From contig QCKL01000005.1 of assembly GCA_003215355.1 (NCBI GenBank), positions 1 through 64,000 of the forward strand: DNA of 64,000 nucleotides. Direction: 5' to 3'. Source of the stretch: Prochlorococcus sp. AG-409-O23 (lineage in GTDB: Bacteria; Cyanobacteriota; Cyanobacteriia; PCC-6307; Cyanobiaceae). The position numbers and the translations under genes are program-made. The notes below the pieces were generated by a model that worked only from the letters and a program-made list of their open reading frames with translations, was not told where the DNA came from and did no database searches. Below, piece after piece: positions 47,482-56,927 of this stretch. Positions within the stretch are counted from its first letter, which is position 1; the number at the start of each line of letters is the position of its first letter.

Positions 47482-47579
47482 TCTTAGTTTTGAACCGATC
47501 TAATCATTAGCCGGAATTTAGTTCCCTTGCACGATGCTGATTTGGATGTCACAACGTTTTAGAAAAGATTTATAGATTT

Positions 47580-49052
47580 TTATGCACTTAAAGCCCTTTC
47601 AAAACGCCCCCAAAGCATGTCTGGATCTTCTAGTCCGACCGATACTCTTAGAAGGTGATTGGGCACGCCGCATGCTTCAGCCCAATCAAGTTCATCGTAG
47701 TGAGCCAAAAGTACATATGGACAAGCCAAAGTGAAGCTTGTTCCTAGGCTTGGTCCTTTACAAACTTGTAAAGCGTCATAAACCCTTTTTGCCTTTGATA
47801 AGCCGCCTATTAGTTCAAATGAAAGCAAACATCCATGTCCTGAGTTTGGACGCATGAGGGCCTGAAAGTTCGGACATTGATCAGGGTGTAGGACTCTTGC
47901 GACGGAAGGGTGATGATCAAGGTGCGTTTTTAGTGAAAGACAGGCTTCGTTGAGCTTTTGAATTCTGTTAGCGAGATCTCGGCTGGTTTCTTCTAAAGCA
48001 ATTGCATCAGGATCTGATAATTGAGCAATCCCAGCAAGCTTCAAATTTTCTGTCAGTAAGGGCCCCCAGCTTGAATAGGGACTAGTGACCAGAGCTCCGG
48101 CAAGAATGTCTCCCCTCCCGGCAAAACTTTTAGTAAGGGAGCTAAAGACAAGATCTGCGTAAGGAAGTACATCAATGTTTGTTGCTGAGCCAATTGTGTC
48201 ATCTGCAATAACGGGGATATCACGTTCATGCGCCAACTTTGCAACTGCTGGCAGATCTACGCATTGCAGCATTGGATTACTGGGGAGTTCGACAATTACG
48301 GCAGAAGGCTTTCTCTTGTCGAGCTCTGCGGCTAGAAGAGTTGGGTTTACTTCAAGCAGAAGCTCACCTCCATCAAATATCACTTGTGGAAGTTTCAGGA
48401 CATCTACGTAGGGGAAGCCAAGTTGCAATGTGGGGCGGTTTGGACGTATCTCTGTGATTACTTGAAGTGCTGCTGTGAAGGCAGCCATCCCTGAGGGATA
48501 AAGCCGAATCAAATCTTTTTTGCAGGCATATATTTTTGCTAAACGCTGACGGAGCTTCTCTTTGGCAATTTCGCCGGCCTTCGTTGAGGGGGCATTCTCT
48601 TTGCCTAGCGCTATCGCTGCTTGGCGAGAGGATGCTCCAAGGCCTGTATGTTGCCAAAATGCTTTTGCTGCAGAAGTCGCTTTGTTGTCTGTTATTAGAC
48701 AATGCAGTCCTAAAACTTCTTCAATAGTTGTTTCACAATTACTCTCTGTGCGGTGACAGTGTTTTTCTGCTTGCCGTGCTGCTGCTGAAGTTGGATATGG
48801 CCAAGCATTTTGACTGTCGGCGCCATATGAGTCGATAGCTTTTTGCGCTATTGCAGATACGAGTGGGTTAAGTCCGAATCGAGGATAAATTGCCTGTAAA
48901 GCTTTTAGGCAGGCAGGATCTTTCTCTTCGTAAGCAACTACATCTTGCCATCGAGGCAGGGCTACTGATACTGCATGTGGACTATCAGGAAGAGCATGCC
49001 CTAAGTCTTCAGCCGTCCAGCAAGGGTTGATCTGTAGGTTCCTATGACTCAC
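47580..49052 (-). CDS. Cystathionine gamma-synthase-like PLP enzyme with long N-terminal extension
   Basis: PLP lysine context VFSSLTKSFAGRGDILAGALV; N-terminal ~190 residues atypical for bacterial MetB. Confidence 0.85.
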   Translation of the reverse strand: MSHRNLQINPCWTAEDLGHALPDSPHAVSVALPRWQDVVAYEEKDPACLKALQAIYPRFGLNPLVSAIAQKAIDSYGADSQNAWPYPTSAAARQAEKHCHRTESNCETTIEEVLGLHCLITDNKATSAAKAFWQHTGLGASSRQAAIALGKENAPSTKAGEIAKEKLRQRLAKIYACKKDLIRLYPSGMAAFTAALQVITEIRPNRPTLQLGFPYVDVLKLPQVIFDGGELLLEVNPTLLAAELDKRKPSAVIVELPSNPMLQCVDLPAVAKLAHERDIPVIADDTIGSATNIDVLPYADLVFSSLTKSFAGRGDILAGALVTSPYSSWGPLLTENLKLAGIAQLSDPDAIALEETSRDLANRIQKLNEACLSLKTHLDHHPSVARVLHPDQCPNFQALMRPNSGHGCLLSFELIGGLSKAKRVYDALQVCKGPSLGTSFTLACPYVLLAHYDELDWAEACGVPNHLLRVSVGLEDPDMLWGRFERALSA

Positions 49053-50218
49053 TGAAGTTGATTAAGAGCGGTATCTATGTCTCCAATGAGATCTGAAAGA
49101 TTTTCACATCCAATTGAAAAACGTATAAGACAGTCATCAATCCCAAGACGGGCTCTGACTGCTGGGGAAACAGAGGCGTGAGTCATTGTTGCTGGATGAC
49201 ATACCAGACTTTCGACTCCTCCAAGGCTTTCTGCCATGGTGAAATAGCGCAGACCTTTACACATTGAGTATGTCTCCTGCTGGCTACTTTTCAGGCTGGC
49301 TGTGACTATTGCTCCTCCAGCACGCATTTGTTTTTTTGCTAAATGATATTGAGGGTGGTCGCTTCTGAATGGGTAGCGCACCCATGCCACAGCTGGATGT
49401 TTAGCGAGATTGTCTGCAAAAGCAGCGGCATTGTCTACTTGTCGCTCTAGGCGAAGAGGCAAGGTTTTGATACCCCTAGTGATTAGCCAACAATCAAATG
49501 GCGATGGGTGCAAGCCTAAGGACTTTTGAGCAAATTTCATTCTTTTTTCCCACTCCGTACTGTCAGTGCATATGGCTCCTCCTAATGCATCGGAATGACC
49601 ATTGATGTACTTAGTAGTGCTTGTCAAAGAGAGTGTGGCCCCTAATTTAAGTGGTCGTTGTAACAGTGCTGTCGCAAAGGTATTGTCAACCACTACAGGT
49701 ATTCGCTTATCATTAGCAACATCACAGATTTTTTGTAGATCTATCACTTTAAGAAGAGGGTTTGTTGGGCTCTCTAGCCAGACCATTGCAGGTTGTCGAT
49801 CTGCAAGTGTTTTATGAGCTGATTGATCAGTGAAGTCCAACCATTCAGTCCGAACGCCAAACTTGGCTAAAACTTGTTCAAACAGCCTTACGGTGCAGCC
49901 ATATAGATTTTCCTCGCATAGCACTAAGTCGCCAGCTCGTAGGGTTGAAGCCACTGCTGTAATAGCACTCACCCCAGAGCCGAACACTGTGGAGTACTGG
50001 CATTCTTCTACAGAAGCCAATACTGATTCCAAAATCCGGAAGTTTGGATTCCCTGAGCGCGTGTAGTCAAAACCGTTTGGATTCCCATGACTAAAGGTTG
50101 AGCTAGGGAAAATAGGCGGCATCACGGTGCCAGTGTCAGGCGCGAAGCTTTCACCGTGATGAATTGCACGAGTATTTAATCCTGGGACTTGGTGGCGTTT
50201 TGGTTTCTCTAAGGCCAC
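49049..50218 (-). CDS. Cys/Met metabolism PLP enzyme (cystathionine gamma-synthase/beta-lyase family)
   Basis: TVMPPIFPSSTFSHGNPNGFDYTRSGNPNFRILE; STTKYINGHSDALGGAI. Confidence 0.92.
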   Translation of the reverse strand: MALEKPKRHQVPGLNTRAIHHGESFAPDTGTVMPPIFPSSTFSHGNPNGFDYTRSGNPNFRILESVLASVEECQYSTVFGSGVSAITAVASTLRAGDLVLCEENLYGCTVRLFEQVLAKFGVRTEWLDFTDQSAHKTLADRQPAMVWLESPTNPLLKVIDLQKICDVANDKRIPVVVDNTFATALLQRPLKLGATLSLTSTTKYINGHSDALGGAICTDSTEWEKRMKFAQKSLGLHPSPFDCWLITRGIKTLPLRLERQVDNAAAFADNLAKHPAVAWVRYPFRSDHPQYHLAKKQMRAGGAIVTASLKSSQQETYSMCKGLRYFTMAESLGGVESLVCHPATMTHASVSPAVRARLGIDDCLIRFSIGCENLSDLIGDIDTALNQLQ

Positions 50219-50507
50219 GTTGCTTATTGGAGTTGTAACTAGGCTAGATAATTACTTGGAAAAAGCTCACCTCGCATAAAGGGTTTCCCTGAAAATTAGT
50301 ACTATTTCTTTTATATGCTTGCAGAGTAGACATTACCTTCAGTTAATAAGCTGAGCTCCTGTATTCATTTACACAGGCTCATCTGCATTATCTTGCCTTG
50401 GTCTTGTATTCGCACTGATGTTGTTACTATTACTCAAATCATAGGCTTCTAGCTTGTAAAACTAATAGCTCAGATGAAAAGCCCTTGTTATTCGCTTCAA
50501 AGGTTCT

Positions 50508-50542
50508 GTTCAATGAAGAAGTGCTTGATTATCTCATTGAAC
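50508..50542 (-). terminator. Hairpin immediately downstream of the 235-aa membrane protein gene, possible terminator
   Basis: GTTCAATGA ... TCATTGAAC perfect 9-bp stem; no strong T-run. Confidence 0.35.
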
Positions 50543-50543
50543 C

Positions 50544-51251
50544 TCAAGAGCTACTAAGACGAAATTTGATTTTCAGTTTTTGTCTTTGATGATCAAAAAT
50601 ATATATTAATAGGGTATGAATAAAGACAATCAACCCAGCCATCTCTAATGTTTCTTCTAGTGTTGAGAAAAGACCATAGGATATACCATGCAGTTTTATA
50701 TCTCCTGTTCTAACTAGCAAGTTCCCGATCATCTCAATGCCTAATACTCCAGAGAGATAGATAAACCCTGATAATAGAGTTTTATTCCTATATTTTCTAG
50801 GTAGGCTTTGTATTAATGGCATGAAGTAGACTATTGCGAAAATAGCAAAAATTCCATAAGGGATTACCCATACAACAGATAGTATTGGAGGAAGCATTGG
50901 CTTTATGCTTGGTATAGTAAATGCCTCGTGAATTTGAAGCCCTTCGTCAAGCATTAGGAATATAAAAGTCCATCTCAGCACATTCCATTTCCTTTGAATC
51001 GCGTCATCTTTATTCTTAGATTTTCTTGTAATAAGCCATATTAGCGATGCACAAATGAGCATTAGGGAACATGAAAATATTGTAGGTATGTTGACCTCTT
51101 TGTCCATATTGAATAGTAAAAACCATTCCTTATTTAAGCCAAAGCTATAAATTGCGAATTGAATAAGGATATTTATTGCCGCCAGAGAAAAAGTTATCCA
51201 GGCAAGGAGCCTTGTCAAGCTTGCTGGGTTTGATTTAAGCCTTGACTTCAC
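50544..51251 (-). CDS. Hypothetical multi-TM membrane protein
   Basis: 235-aa ORF with several hydrophobic segments; no family recognised. Confidence 0.75.
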   Translation of the reverse strand: MKSRLKSNPASLTRLLAWITFSLAAINILIQFAIYSFGLNKEWFLLFNMDKEVNIPTIFSCSLMLICASLIWLITRKSKNKDDAIQRKWNVLRWTFIFLMLDEGLQIHEAFTIPSIKPMLPPILSVVWVIPYGIFAIFAIVYFMPLIQSLPRKYRNKTLLSGFIYLSGVLGIEMIGNLLVRTGDIKLHGISYGLFSTLEETLEMAGLIVFIHTLLIYIFDHQRQKLKIKFRLSSS

Positions 51252-51611
51252 TAAAGCTAATCTCAGTAACTAGGCATTAATATAGCCTTAATTATTAATT
51301 AACTAAGCCTTGAGCAACAAACTTATGAGACTGATGCCCTTGTTTTCAATAGTGAAAGACAATTTTACCTAAAAACGCCATCGTATTATTATTTTTTTAT
51401 AGTTCTCTTATGAATATTGATTCCCTTACCTGTCTGAGCTAACCAAGGTTCGCATCACTAAACCCCAGTGTTGGAAAGGGGCCTTGATTCAGCAGGTCTG
51501 AAATATGTTGCTTTAGCCCTTGAAATGTTGCTTGAGAGAGCAGATTGATCAGAATCACGGAAATAAGAGTAATTCGCCGCTTTTTATTTGCATCACTAAT
51601 ACTTAAGGAAT

Positions 51612-51704
51612 ATGCGCTGGTTTTTCAGGAATCAAAGCTTGATTTGGAACGTTGGAATAGGTCTCTGTATTGCACTTGGATTGGCTCGTTATCTGATGAA
51701 TTAG
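51612..51704 (+). CDS. 30-aa single-TM micro-ORF (copy A)
   Basis: MRWFFRNQSLIWNVGIGLCIALGLARYLMN; AAGGA Shine-Dalgarno just upstream of ATG; a second copy lies at 53915-53980. Confidence 0.6.
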   Translation: MRWFFRNQSLIWNVGIGLCIALGLARYLMN

Positions 51705-51723
51705 TGAAATTGTTGGCCAAATA

Positions 51724-51748
51724 AAAACCCCCTGGCTGAGCAGGGGGT
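51724..51748 (-). terminator. Terminator hairpin of repeat copy A (minus direction)
   Basis: On the minus strand CACCCCCTGCTCAGCCAGGGGGTTTTTATTT. Confidence 0.7.
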
Positions 51749-51817
51749 GAAGATGTTTGTACGTTGTTTGTATAAAAATACAAACATTCGCTGAGAACCC
51801 TTGGTGTAACTGGATTC

Positions 51818-51853
51818 TTACACTTTACGTGAGTAGTACTCAACGTCGCTCAA
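51818..51853 (-). pseudogene. Remnant of rpsD 3' end
   Basis: Minus strand TTG AGC GAC GTT GAG TAC TAC TCA CGT AAA GTG TAA = [11 protein letters not shown], versus [11 protein letters not shown] in the intact rpsD. Confidence 0.75.
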
Positions 51854-52226
51854 AGTGGTTGGTATTACTAGGTGGCAACGGTGTAATCAGGGTTTGAATA
51901 AAGTTTGAATGATTTGAAAGTGCCATTTTCAACTTTTAGTAAAACCTAGATGGGAACTAGTTGGTTTCTTGATTCCATCTAGGCATTAAATTCCTACAAG
52001 AGCGCTTATTGATTCTTGATATTGATTGGATAGAGCCCATAGGGGGTAATGATCAAAACCCTTTTCAGTATTCATTTCGCCAAGACCCTTCTAGCCCATT
52101 CTCATTAGACTACTAGTCCAGTGACTAAACCCCAGTCATGGATTGAGGTTTTAAAAAGAAAGTATTCCTTTTCTCAATTAAGAGACCGAGTTTTGTCCTT
52201 TATTTGTTTTAGTATGCCATTAGCTA

Positions 52227-53768
52227 TTACCTATCTACCAAAGAAGGAGGTTGGATAAGGTCCTTCTCAGATGAAGGTTCTCCAACAAATAAAGGTTGAT
52301 TGAGCATCAGGCATTGAGCATAGGGTGAGCCAGGCAACCAATTTGAATTACGTAAAACAGTCTGATTTGTACTTGTATTTAAATTAAATTCTCTTAACTC
52401 TGCAAAAAATTGATTCAGCTTAATTAGACGATCATTTGAGGGTTGGAGCTTATCAGCTGGGACAGAAATCGCTTGCCAGAGGAAAGAATAAATCACGATT
52501 ACTACAGAAATTTTTAGTAGAGCTGGTGCTAATGATGGGAATAGATTCAATGCTAATTGACTAAGTAACTCTGCAACTGCAGAAAGGATAATGCAGAAAA
52601 AAGGAAGCATTACCATTGCGGTATATTCATGAAAAACTAAAAGATTTTTCATAAGTAGAATCCAAATAATTGAACTGATAGAAATGCTTTGCCAAGCTAA
52701 TAAGCGGATATAATTTTTACCTATTATTTCATGAAAATACCCTACATAAGGGAGTAAGAATAATTGTTTTCTCCTAATTACTGTTAAAGAGAACAGCACG
52801 AAAGTAAGCACTAAAGATATATCTAAGACTTTGCTTGCATAAAAACCAACATGCCTCATAATAATTTCCGGAGCTCTTTCGGTCCATAAAGTCTTTGATA
52901 ATTGATTTGGGCTAAGACCTTCCTGATGAAAATCTAGACGTCGGAGCGCAGAGATAACTATTTCTGTTTTTTGTGGAGCAACACCTGTAATTAAAGCTTC
53001 CCCAACAATGTTATAACTAGTAGCTATAGCTACTAGTATAATTGCCATAATGAATCCACTCCAAGCAAGTCGAACCTTTTCATTGTTGAGGAATGATCTG
53101 GATTTAATTAATGACTTAATGCTTAAGATCAACGCTAAAGAAAATCCATAACAAAGGACTATTGCTGAACGACCTGTAAGAGAACCTATTCCTAAGACTG
53201 TTAAATATTTCCATTTACTGAATGAATTCGAACCAAAAGTTTTAAGTGAGGTTAATATTAACAATGAATATAAAAGAAGTGCGGGCTGATCGAAATGAAA
53301 CATTGATTTGTAAAACAATGTTGTCGAATCAAGGGCTGTTCCAAGTACTGCAAAAATTGCAATACCACGTGAAGTCCCTATCTCTCTCAGGATTAAATAA
53401 ATTGTCCACAACGTTGCTAGAAATATAATGTTCATCCACTGGCGTGCAGCATATAGATAGGCAGGCCAATCTCCCTCGAATGGCATCAACAGCCAGCGAG
53501 TAAATAATGCAAAAGGAATTGGATATCGATTGAAGTATTCAAGTTGAATATTTCCTTCTCCAGGAGTTAGCGCGCAGGAATAACCTACACCTCCAAACTT
53601 TGTAAGGCTATGACGAACAATTGCAAGAGAATGCAAGCTGACCCAGTTAAAATGCCCACTTCGAAAATGATCTACGATCCATGGCTCACTTAATAAGACA
53701 GAAAGTGCTATCAGTACCGATGTAAGTGTTAACCAATTTGAAAGAAAAAAGGCTCTTGATGACTTCAT
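52227..53768 (-). CDS. Large multi-TM membrane protein (possible GT-C/PMT-like glycosyltransferase)
   Basis: 513 aa, many TM helices and a soluble tail; family assignment from general architecture only. Confidence 0.75.
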   Translation of the reverse strand: MKSSRAFFLSNWLTLTSVLIALSVLLSEPWIVDHFRSGHFNWVSLHSLAIVRHSLTKFGGVGYSCALTPGEGNIQLEYFNRYPIPFALFTRWLLMPFEGDWPAYLYAARQWMNIIFLATLWTIYLILREIGTSRGIAIFAVLGTALDSTTLFYKSMFHFDQPALLLYSLLILTSLKTFGSNSFSKWKYLTVLGIGSLTGRSAIVLCYGFSLALILSIKSLIKSRSFLNNEKVRLAWSGFIMAIILVAIATSYNIVGEALITGVAPQKTEIVISALRRLDFHQEGLSPNQLSKTLWTERAPEIIMRHVGFYASKVLDISLVLTFVLFSLTVIRRKQLFLLPYVGYFHEIIGKNYIRLLAWQSISISSIIWILLMKNLLVFHEYTAMVMLPFFCIILSAVAELLSQLALNLFPSLAPALLKISVVIVIYSFLWQAISVPADKLQPSNDRLIKLNQFFAELREFNLNTSTNQTVLRNSNWLPGSPYAQCLMLNQPLFVGEPSSEKDLIQPPSLVDR

Positions 53769-53914
53769 TTATAATTAATTAGCAAGCTAGAGAGTAGTTG
53801 AACTAAAATTACAGTCATATTCATTAGAAGTTTATATCTGAAAAACCTACACACTGGTTTAAATTCTAGTGCTGTAATTCGATGAAAATTATTCGGTGAT
53901 TTTAAAAATATGCC

Positions 53915-53980
53915 TTGATTTGGAACTTAGGCATAGGCCTATGTATTGCACTTGGTTTGGCTCACTATCTAATGAATTAG
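53915..53980 (+). pseudogene. 5'-truncated micro-ORF copy B
   Basis: LIWNLGIGLCIALGLAHYLMN* in frame, but upstream in-frame codons reach a stop (TAA AAA TAT GCC TTG) with no ATG. Confidence 0.65.
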
Positions 53981-54000
53981 CGAAATTTTGAGGCTAAATA

Positions 54001-54026
54001 AAAAACCCCTGACTGAGCAGGGGTTG
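54001..54026 (-). terminator. Rho-independent terminator of rpsD
   Basis: Minus strand AACCCCTGCTCAGTCAGGGGTTTTTTATTT. Confidence 0.8.
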
Positions 54027-54094
54027 AAAAAGTTTGAATAAAGTTTGAACCAGCATTCAAACTTTTCCTGAGATCGATTGGTATGACTGGGCGT

Positions 54095-54703
54095 CTATAC
54101 CTTACGTGAGTAGTACTCCACGACCAGTAGCTCGTTTATTTCTAGGGCGACCCATTCACGATCGCACTTCCCAGTGATCTTTGCTGACATTTTGCCTTTG
54201 TCTAGCTCAAGGTGTGGAGGGACATTCGCAAGCCCTGGAAACTCAAGATTGGCTTCAGCTAGTTTTTTGCTCCCTTTGCGCTCGCGAACCGATACGACAT
54301 CTCCTGATTTGCATTGATAGCTTGCAATATCAAGAACACGTCCATTCACGGTTATATGACCATGGTTTACGAGTTGCCTTGCCCCAGGGACAGTTGGCCC
54401 AAAACCAAGTCGAAAGCAGACGTTGTCTAATCTATTTTCAAGAAGTTTTAGTAGGTTCGTTCCTGTGGAGCCTTCTTGTGCGCGTGCTTTCTTTACGTAG
54501 CGGACTAGCTGCCGCTCAGAAATTCCATAATTGAATCGAAGCTTTTGCTTTTCTTCTAGACGGATCGCGTATTCAGAGCGCTTGCGACGGGCTTGGCCGT
54601 GCTGACCTGGCGGATGGGAGCGTTTTGCTGCCTTCCTGGTGAGACCTGGTAGGTCTCCCAAGCGACGCGTGATCCTCAATCGAGGCCCGCGGTATCGAGA
54701 CAT
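54095..54703 (-). CDS. rpsD: 30S ribosomal protein S4
   Basis: [36 protein letters not shown]; start 7 codons inside the track ORF. Confidence 0.97.
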   Translation of the reverse strand: MSRYRGPRLRITRRLGDLPGLTRKAAKRSHPPGQHGQARRKRSEYAIRLEEKQKLRFNYGISERQLVRYVKKARAQEGSTGTNLLKLLENRLDNVCFRLGFGPTVPGARQLVNHGHITVNGRVLDIASYQCKSGDVVSVRERKGSKKLAEANLEFPGLANVPPHLELDKGKMSAKITGKCDREWVALEINELLVVEYYSRKV

Positions 54704-54775
54704 AAGAAATAAATGAAAGGACAAACGTGCCGTTGGCGCGCGAAGCTGGTAAGCGAGTCCAGTAGGCGGCTAACT

Positions 54776-55042
54776 ATGCACGGGCCCAATACTCTATCGC
54801 TAAGCATCCGAGCAAGGCTGAATCAAGCCCTTGCTCGTTTTCTTATAAGTCTGATCAATTTCTATCGCAAATGGTTCTCTCCTTTAATGGGACCGCGTTG
54901 TCGATTTATTCCAAGCTGTAGTGCCTATGGCCTGGAGGCGATAGGACGCCATGGTCCTTGGCGTGGAGGATGGCTAACTTTGCGAAGGCTTTCACGTTGC
55001 CATCCCTTTACCCCATGTGGTTGTGACCCTGTGCCCGATTAG
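54776..55042 (+). CDS. yidD: Membrane protein insertion efficiency factor YidD
   Basis: [53 protein letters not shown]; start uncertain. Confidence 0.93.
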   Translation: MHGPNTLSLSIRARLNQALARFLISLINFYRKWFSPLMGPRCRFIPSCSAYGLEAIGRHGPWRGGWLTLRRLSRCHPFTPCGCDPVPD

Positions 55043-55353
55043 TGAAGAAAACTACTCTAATTCTCTTTAGTAGGAAGGGCTGCTGCCTTTGTGAGGGCCT
55101 TCAACAAAGGCTTCAAAGAATTCCTTTGGATGACTTAAGTCCTTCAATAGAACTTCAGGTTATTGATATTGATTATCAGGGAATAACTGAAATTCAAAGA
55201 GCTCATTATGAATTAAGGGTGCCTGTATTGGCTGTTCGCTCACAGAATTCCAATTTATTACTTGAGTTGCCTAGGGTTTCTCCAAGGTTGAATGAGGAAG
55301 GCTTGCTTATTTGGTTGCAAAATGCAATTACTAAGGCTTTCCAATCTGAATAA
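55042..55353 (+). CDS. Glutaredoxin-like (DUF836) protein
   Basis: LILFSRKGCCLCEGLQQRLQRI...VPVLAV thioredoxin-fold pattern. Confidence 0.85.
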   Translation: MKKTTLILFSRKGCCLCEGLQQRLQRIPLDDLSPSIELQVIDIDYQGITEIQRAHYELRVPVLAVRSQNSNLLLELPRVSPRLNEEGLLIWLQNAITKAFQSE

Positions 55354-55368
55354 AAAAGCTCCTTACAT

Positions 55369-56907
55369 TTGGAGCCTTTCATGAACCAGTCACTTCATTC
55401 CCTTCTTAAATCTGCAGGTTTGTCAGTCCCCTTAGGCTTGTCAAATCCTTCTATAGAGATGGTTTCCTGCGATTCTCGTCGTGTAGTTAACGGAAGCCTT
55501 TTTGTTGGTTTGCCTGGAGAAAAAGTGGATGGCGGGTGTTTTTGGCCTGAAGCTCTCTCTGCTGGAGCTGTTGCCGCTGTCATTGGGGAGGTGGCTGCAA
55601 AGGTTCATCCTCCTTGTTCTGGCGACCCTGTAATAGTGGTCTCTGGACCAGTGGGATTGTGGGCTGGAGAGTTGGCAGCGGCTTTTTGGCAGCAGCCTTC
55701 TTCAAAATTGGCTCTTCTTGGTGTAACTGGAACAAATGGCAAAACAACAACTGCATATTTGATCGAATATCTCAGTTCGGCGTTGGGTAGCTCAACAGCT
55801 CTTTTTGGGACGCTTGTAAATCGTTGGCCAACTTATGAGGCGACTGCGACTCATACCACAGACTTTGCTGATGGCTTGCAAGCAAAGCTTGCTAGTGCAG
55901 TGCAGTCAGGTGCAGAGCTTTGTGCTATGGAGGTAAGCTCCCATGCGCTTCATCAGCAAAGAGTCTCTGGTTGTCGCTTTGCTGGTTGTGTCTTTACCAA
56001 TCTCACTCAAGATCATCTTGATTATCACAAGTCGATGGAGGCTTATTTCGAAGCAAAGACTCTTTTGTTTAGAGCTCCGTTATTAATTCCAGGCTCTGAC
56101 AGGGCGGTAGTAAACGTTGATGATTCTTGGGGCGCCATGCTTGCAGAGCGATTGGGGGGGATCTGTTGGCGTAGTTCCTTGAAAGCAGATGCCCTTGCGT
56201 CTGGCAGGGCTGAATTAACTATCACTGATTTGGAGTTGTCTCCTGGCGGAGTCCATGGATGTTTACGAAGTCCTGCTGGACAAGGAAGGTTCATTTCCCC
56301 GTTAATTGGACGCTTCAATCTAATGAATCTTTTACAGGCAGTTGGAGTATTGCTTCAGCAAGGATTTCCATTGCCGAAATTGTTAGCAGCAATATCTGGG
56401 TTCACTGGTGTTCCTGGAAGAATGGAGCGAGTGTTAGTTGGCGAGGTAGAGAAGTCTTCTCAATTGCCTACAGTTTTAGTCGATTATGCTCATACTCCTG
56501 ATGGACTGGAAAATGCCTTAATTGCATCGAGATCATTGACACAAGGTCGATTAGTTTGTGTTTTTGGTTGTGGTGGAGATAGAGATCGTGGAAAGCGATC
56601 AAAGATGGGAGCTATTGCCGCTGAATTGTCTGATCGAATAGTGTTGACCTCAGACAACCCTAGAACTGAGAATCCACAGCAAATTTTGAACGATGTTTTG
56701 ATTGGGGTTCCTCGCTTCACTGATATAACTGTCGAGACTGATCGAGCATTAGCTATTGCAGTTGCTATTGCTGATACTGATCCTACGGATGTCGTGCTTA
56801 TTGCCGGGAAGGGACATGAGGATTATCAGATACTTGGATCTTCTAAGGTTCACTTTGACGATAGAGAGGAGGCTTTGCGGGCCCTTAGAAAGCGGTTGAC
56901 AAGATAA
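55369..56907 (+). CDS. murE: UDP-N-acetylmuramoyl-L-alanyl-D-glutamate--2,6-diaminopimelate ligase
   Basis: [59 protein letters not shown]-specific motif. Confidence 0.96.
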   Translation: MEPFMNQSLHSLLKSAGLSVPLGLSNPSIEMVSCDSRRVVNGSLFVGLPGEKVDGGCFWPEALSAGAVAAVIGEVAAKVHPPCSGDPVIVVSGPVGLWAGELAAAFWQQPSSKLALLGVTGTNGKTTTAYLIEYLSSALGSSTALFGTLVNRWPTYEATATHTTDFADGLQAKLASAVQSGAELCAMEVSSHALHQQRVSGCRFAGCVFTNLTQDHLDYHKSMEAYFEAKTLLFRAPLLIPGSDRAVVNVDDSWGAMLAERLGGICWRSSLKADALASGRAELTITDLELSPGGVHGCLRSPAGQGRFISPLIGRFNLMNLLQAVGVLLQQGFPLPKLLAAISGFTGVPGRMERVLVGEVEKSSQLPTVLVDYAHTPDGLENALIASRSLTQGRLVCVFGCGGDRDRGKRSKMGAIAAELSDRIVLTSDNPRTENPQQILNDVLIGVPRFTDITVETDRALAIAVAIADTDPTDVVLIAGKGHEDYQILGSSKVHFDDREEALRALRKRLTR

Positions 56908-56927
56908 GGGGCTTAATAAGCCTTGCT

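Larger units (their letters stand above)
51605..51853. repeat. Direct repeat copy A: micro-ORF + terminator hairpin + remnant of rpsD C-terminal codons
   Basis: Aligns with 53905-54130: TTGATTTGGAAC..ATAGG..TGTATTGCACTTGG.TTGGCTC..TATCT.ATGAATTAG, CCCCTG.CTGAGCAGGGG, TTACGTGAGTAGTACTC.ACG. Confidence 0.8.
53905..54130. repeat. Direct repeat copy B: truncated micro-ORF + terminator hairpin + intact rpsD 3' end
   Basis: See copy A. Confidence 0.8.

Noticed and set aside
51625-51843. 72-aa minus-strand ORF MSTTHVKCKNPVTPRV...
   Set aside because: It overlaps the duplicated terminator and micro-ORF region in a different frame from the rpsD remnant; best explained as chance.
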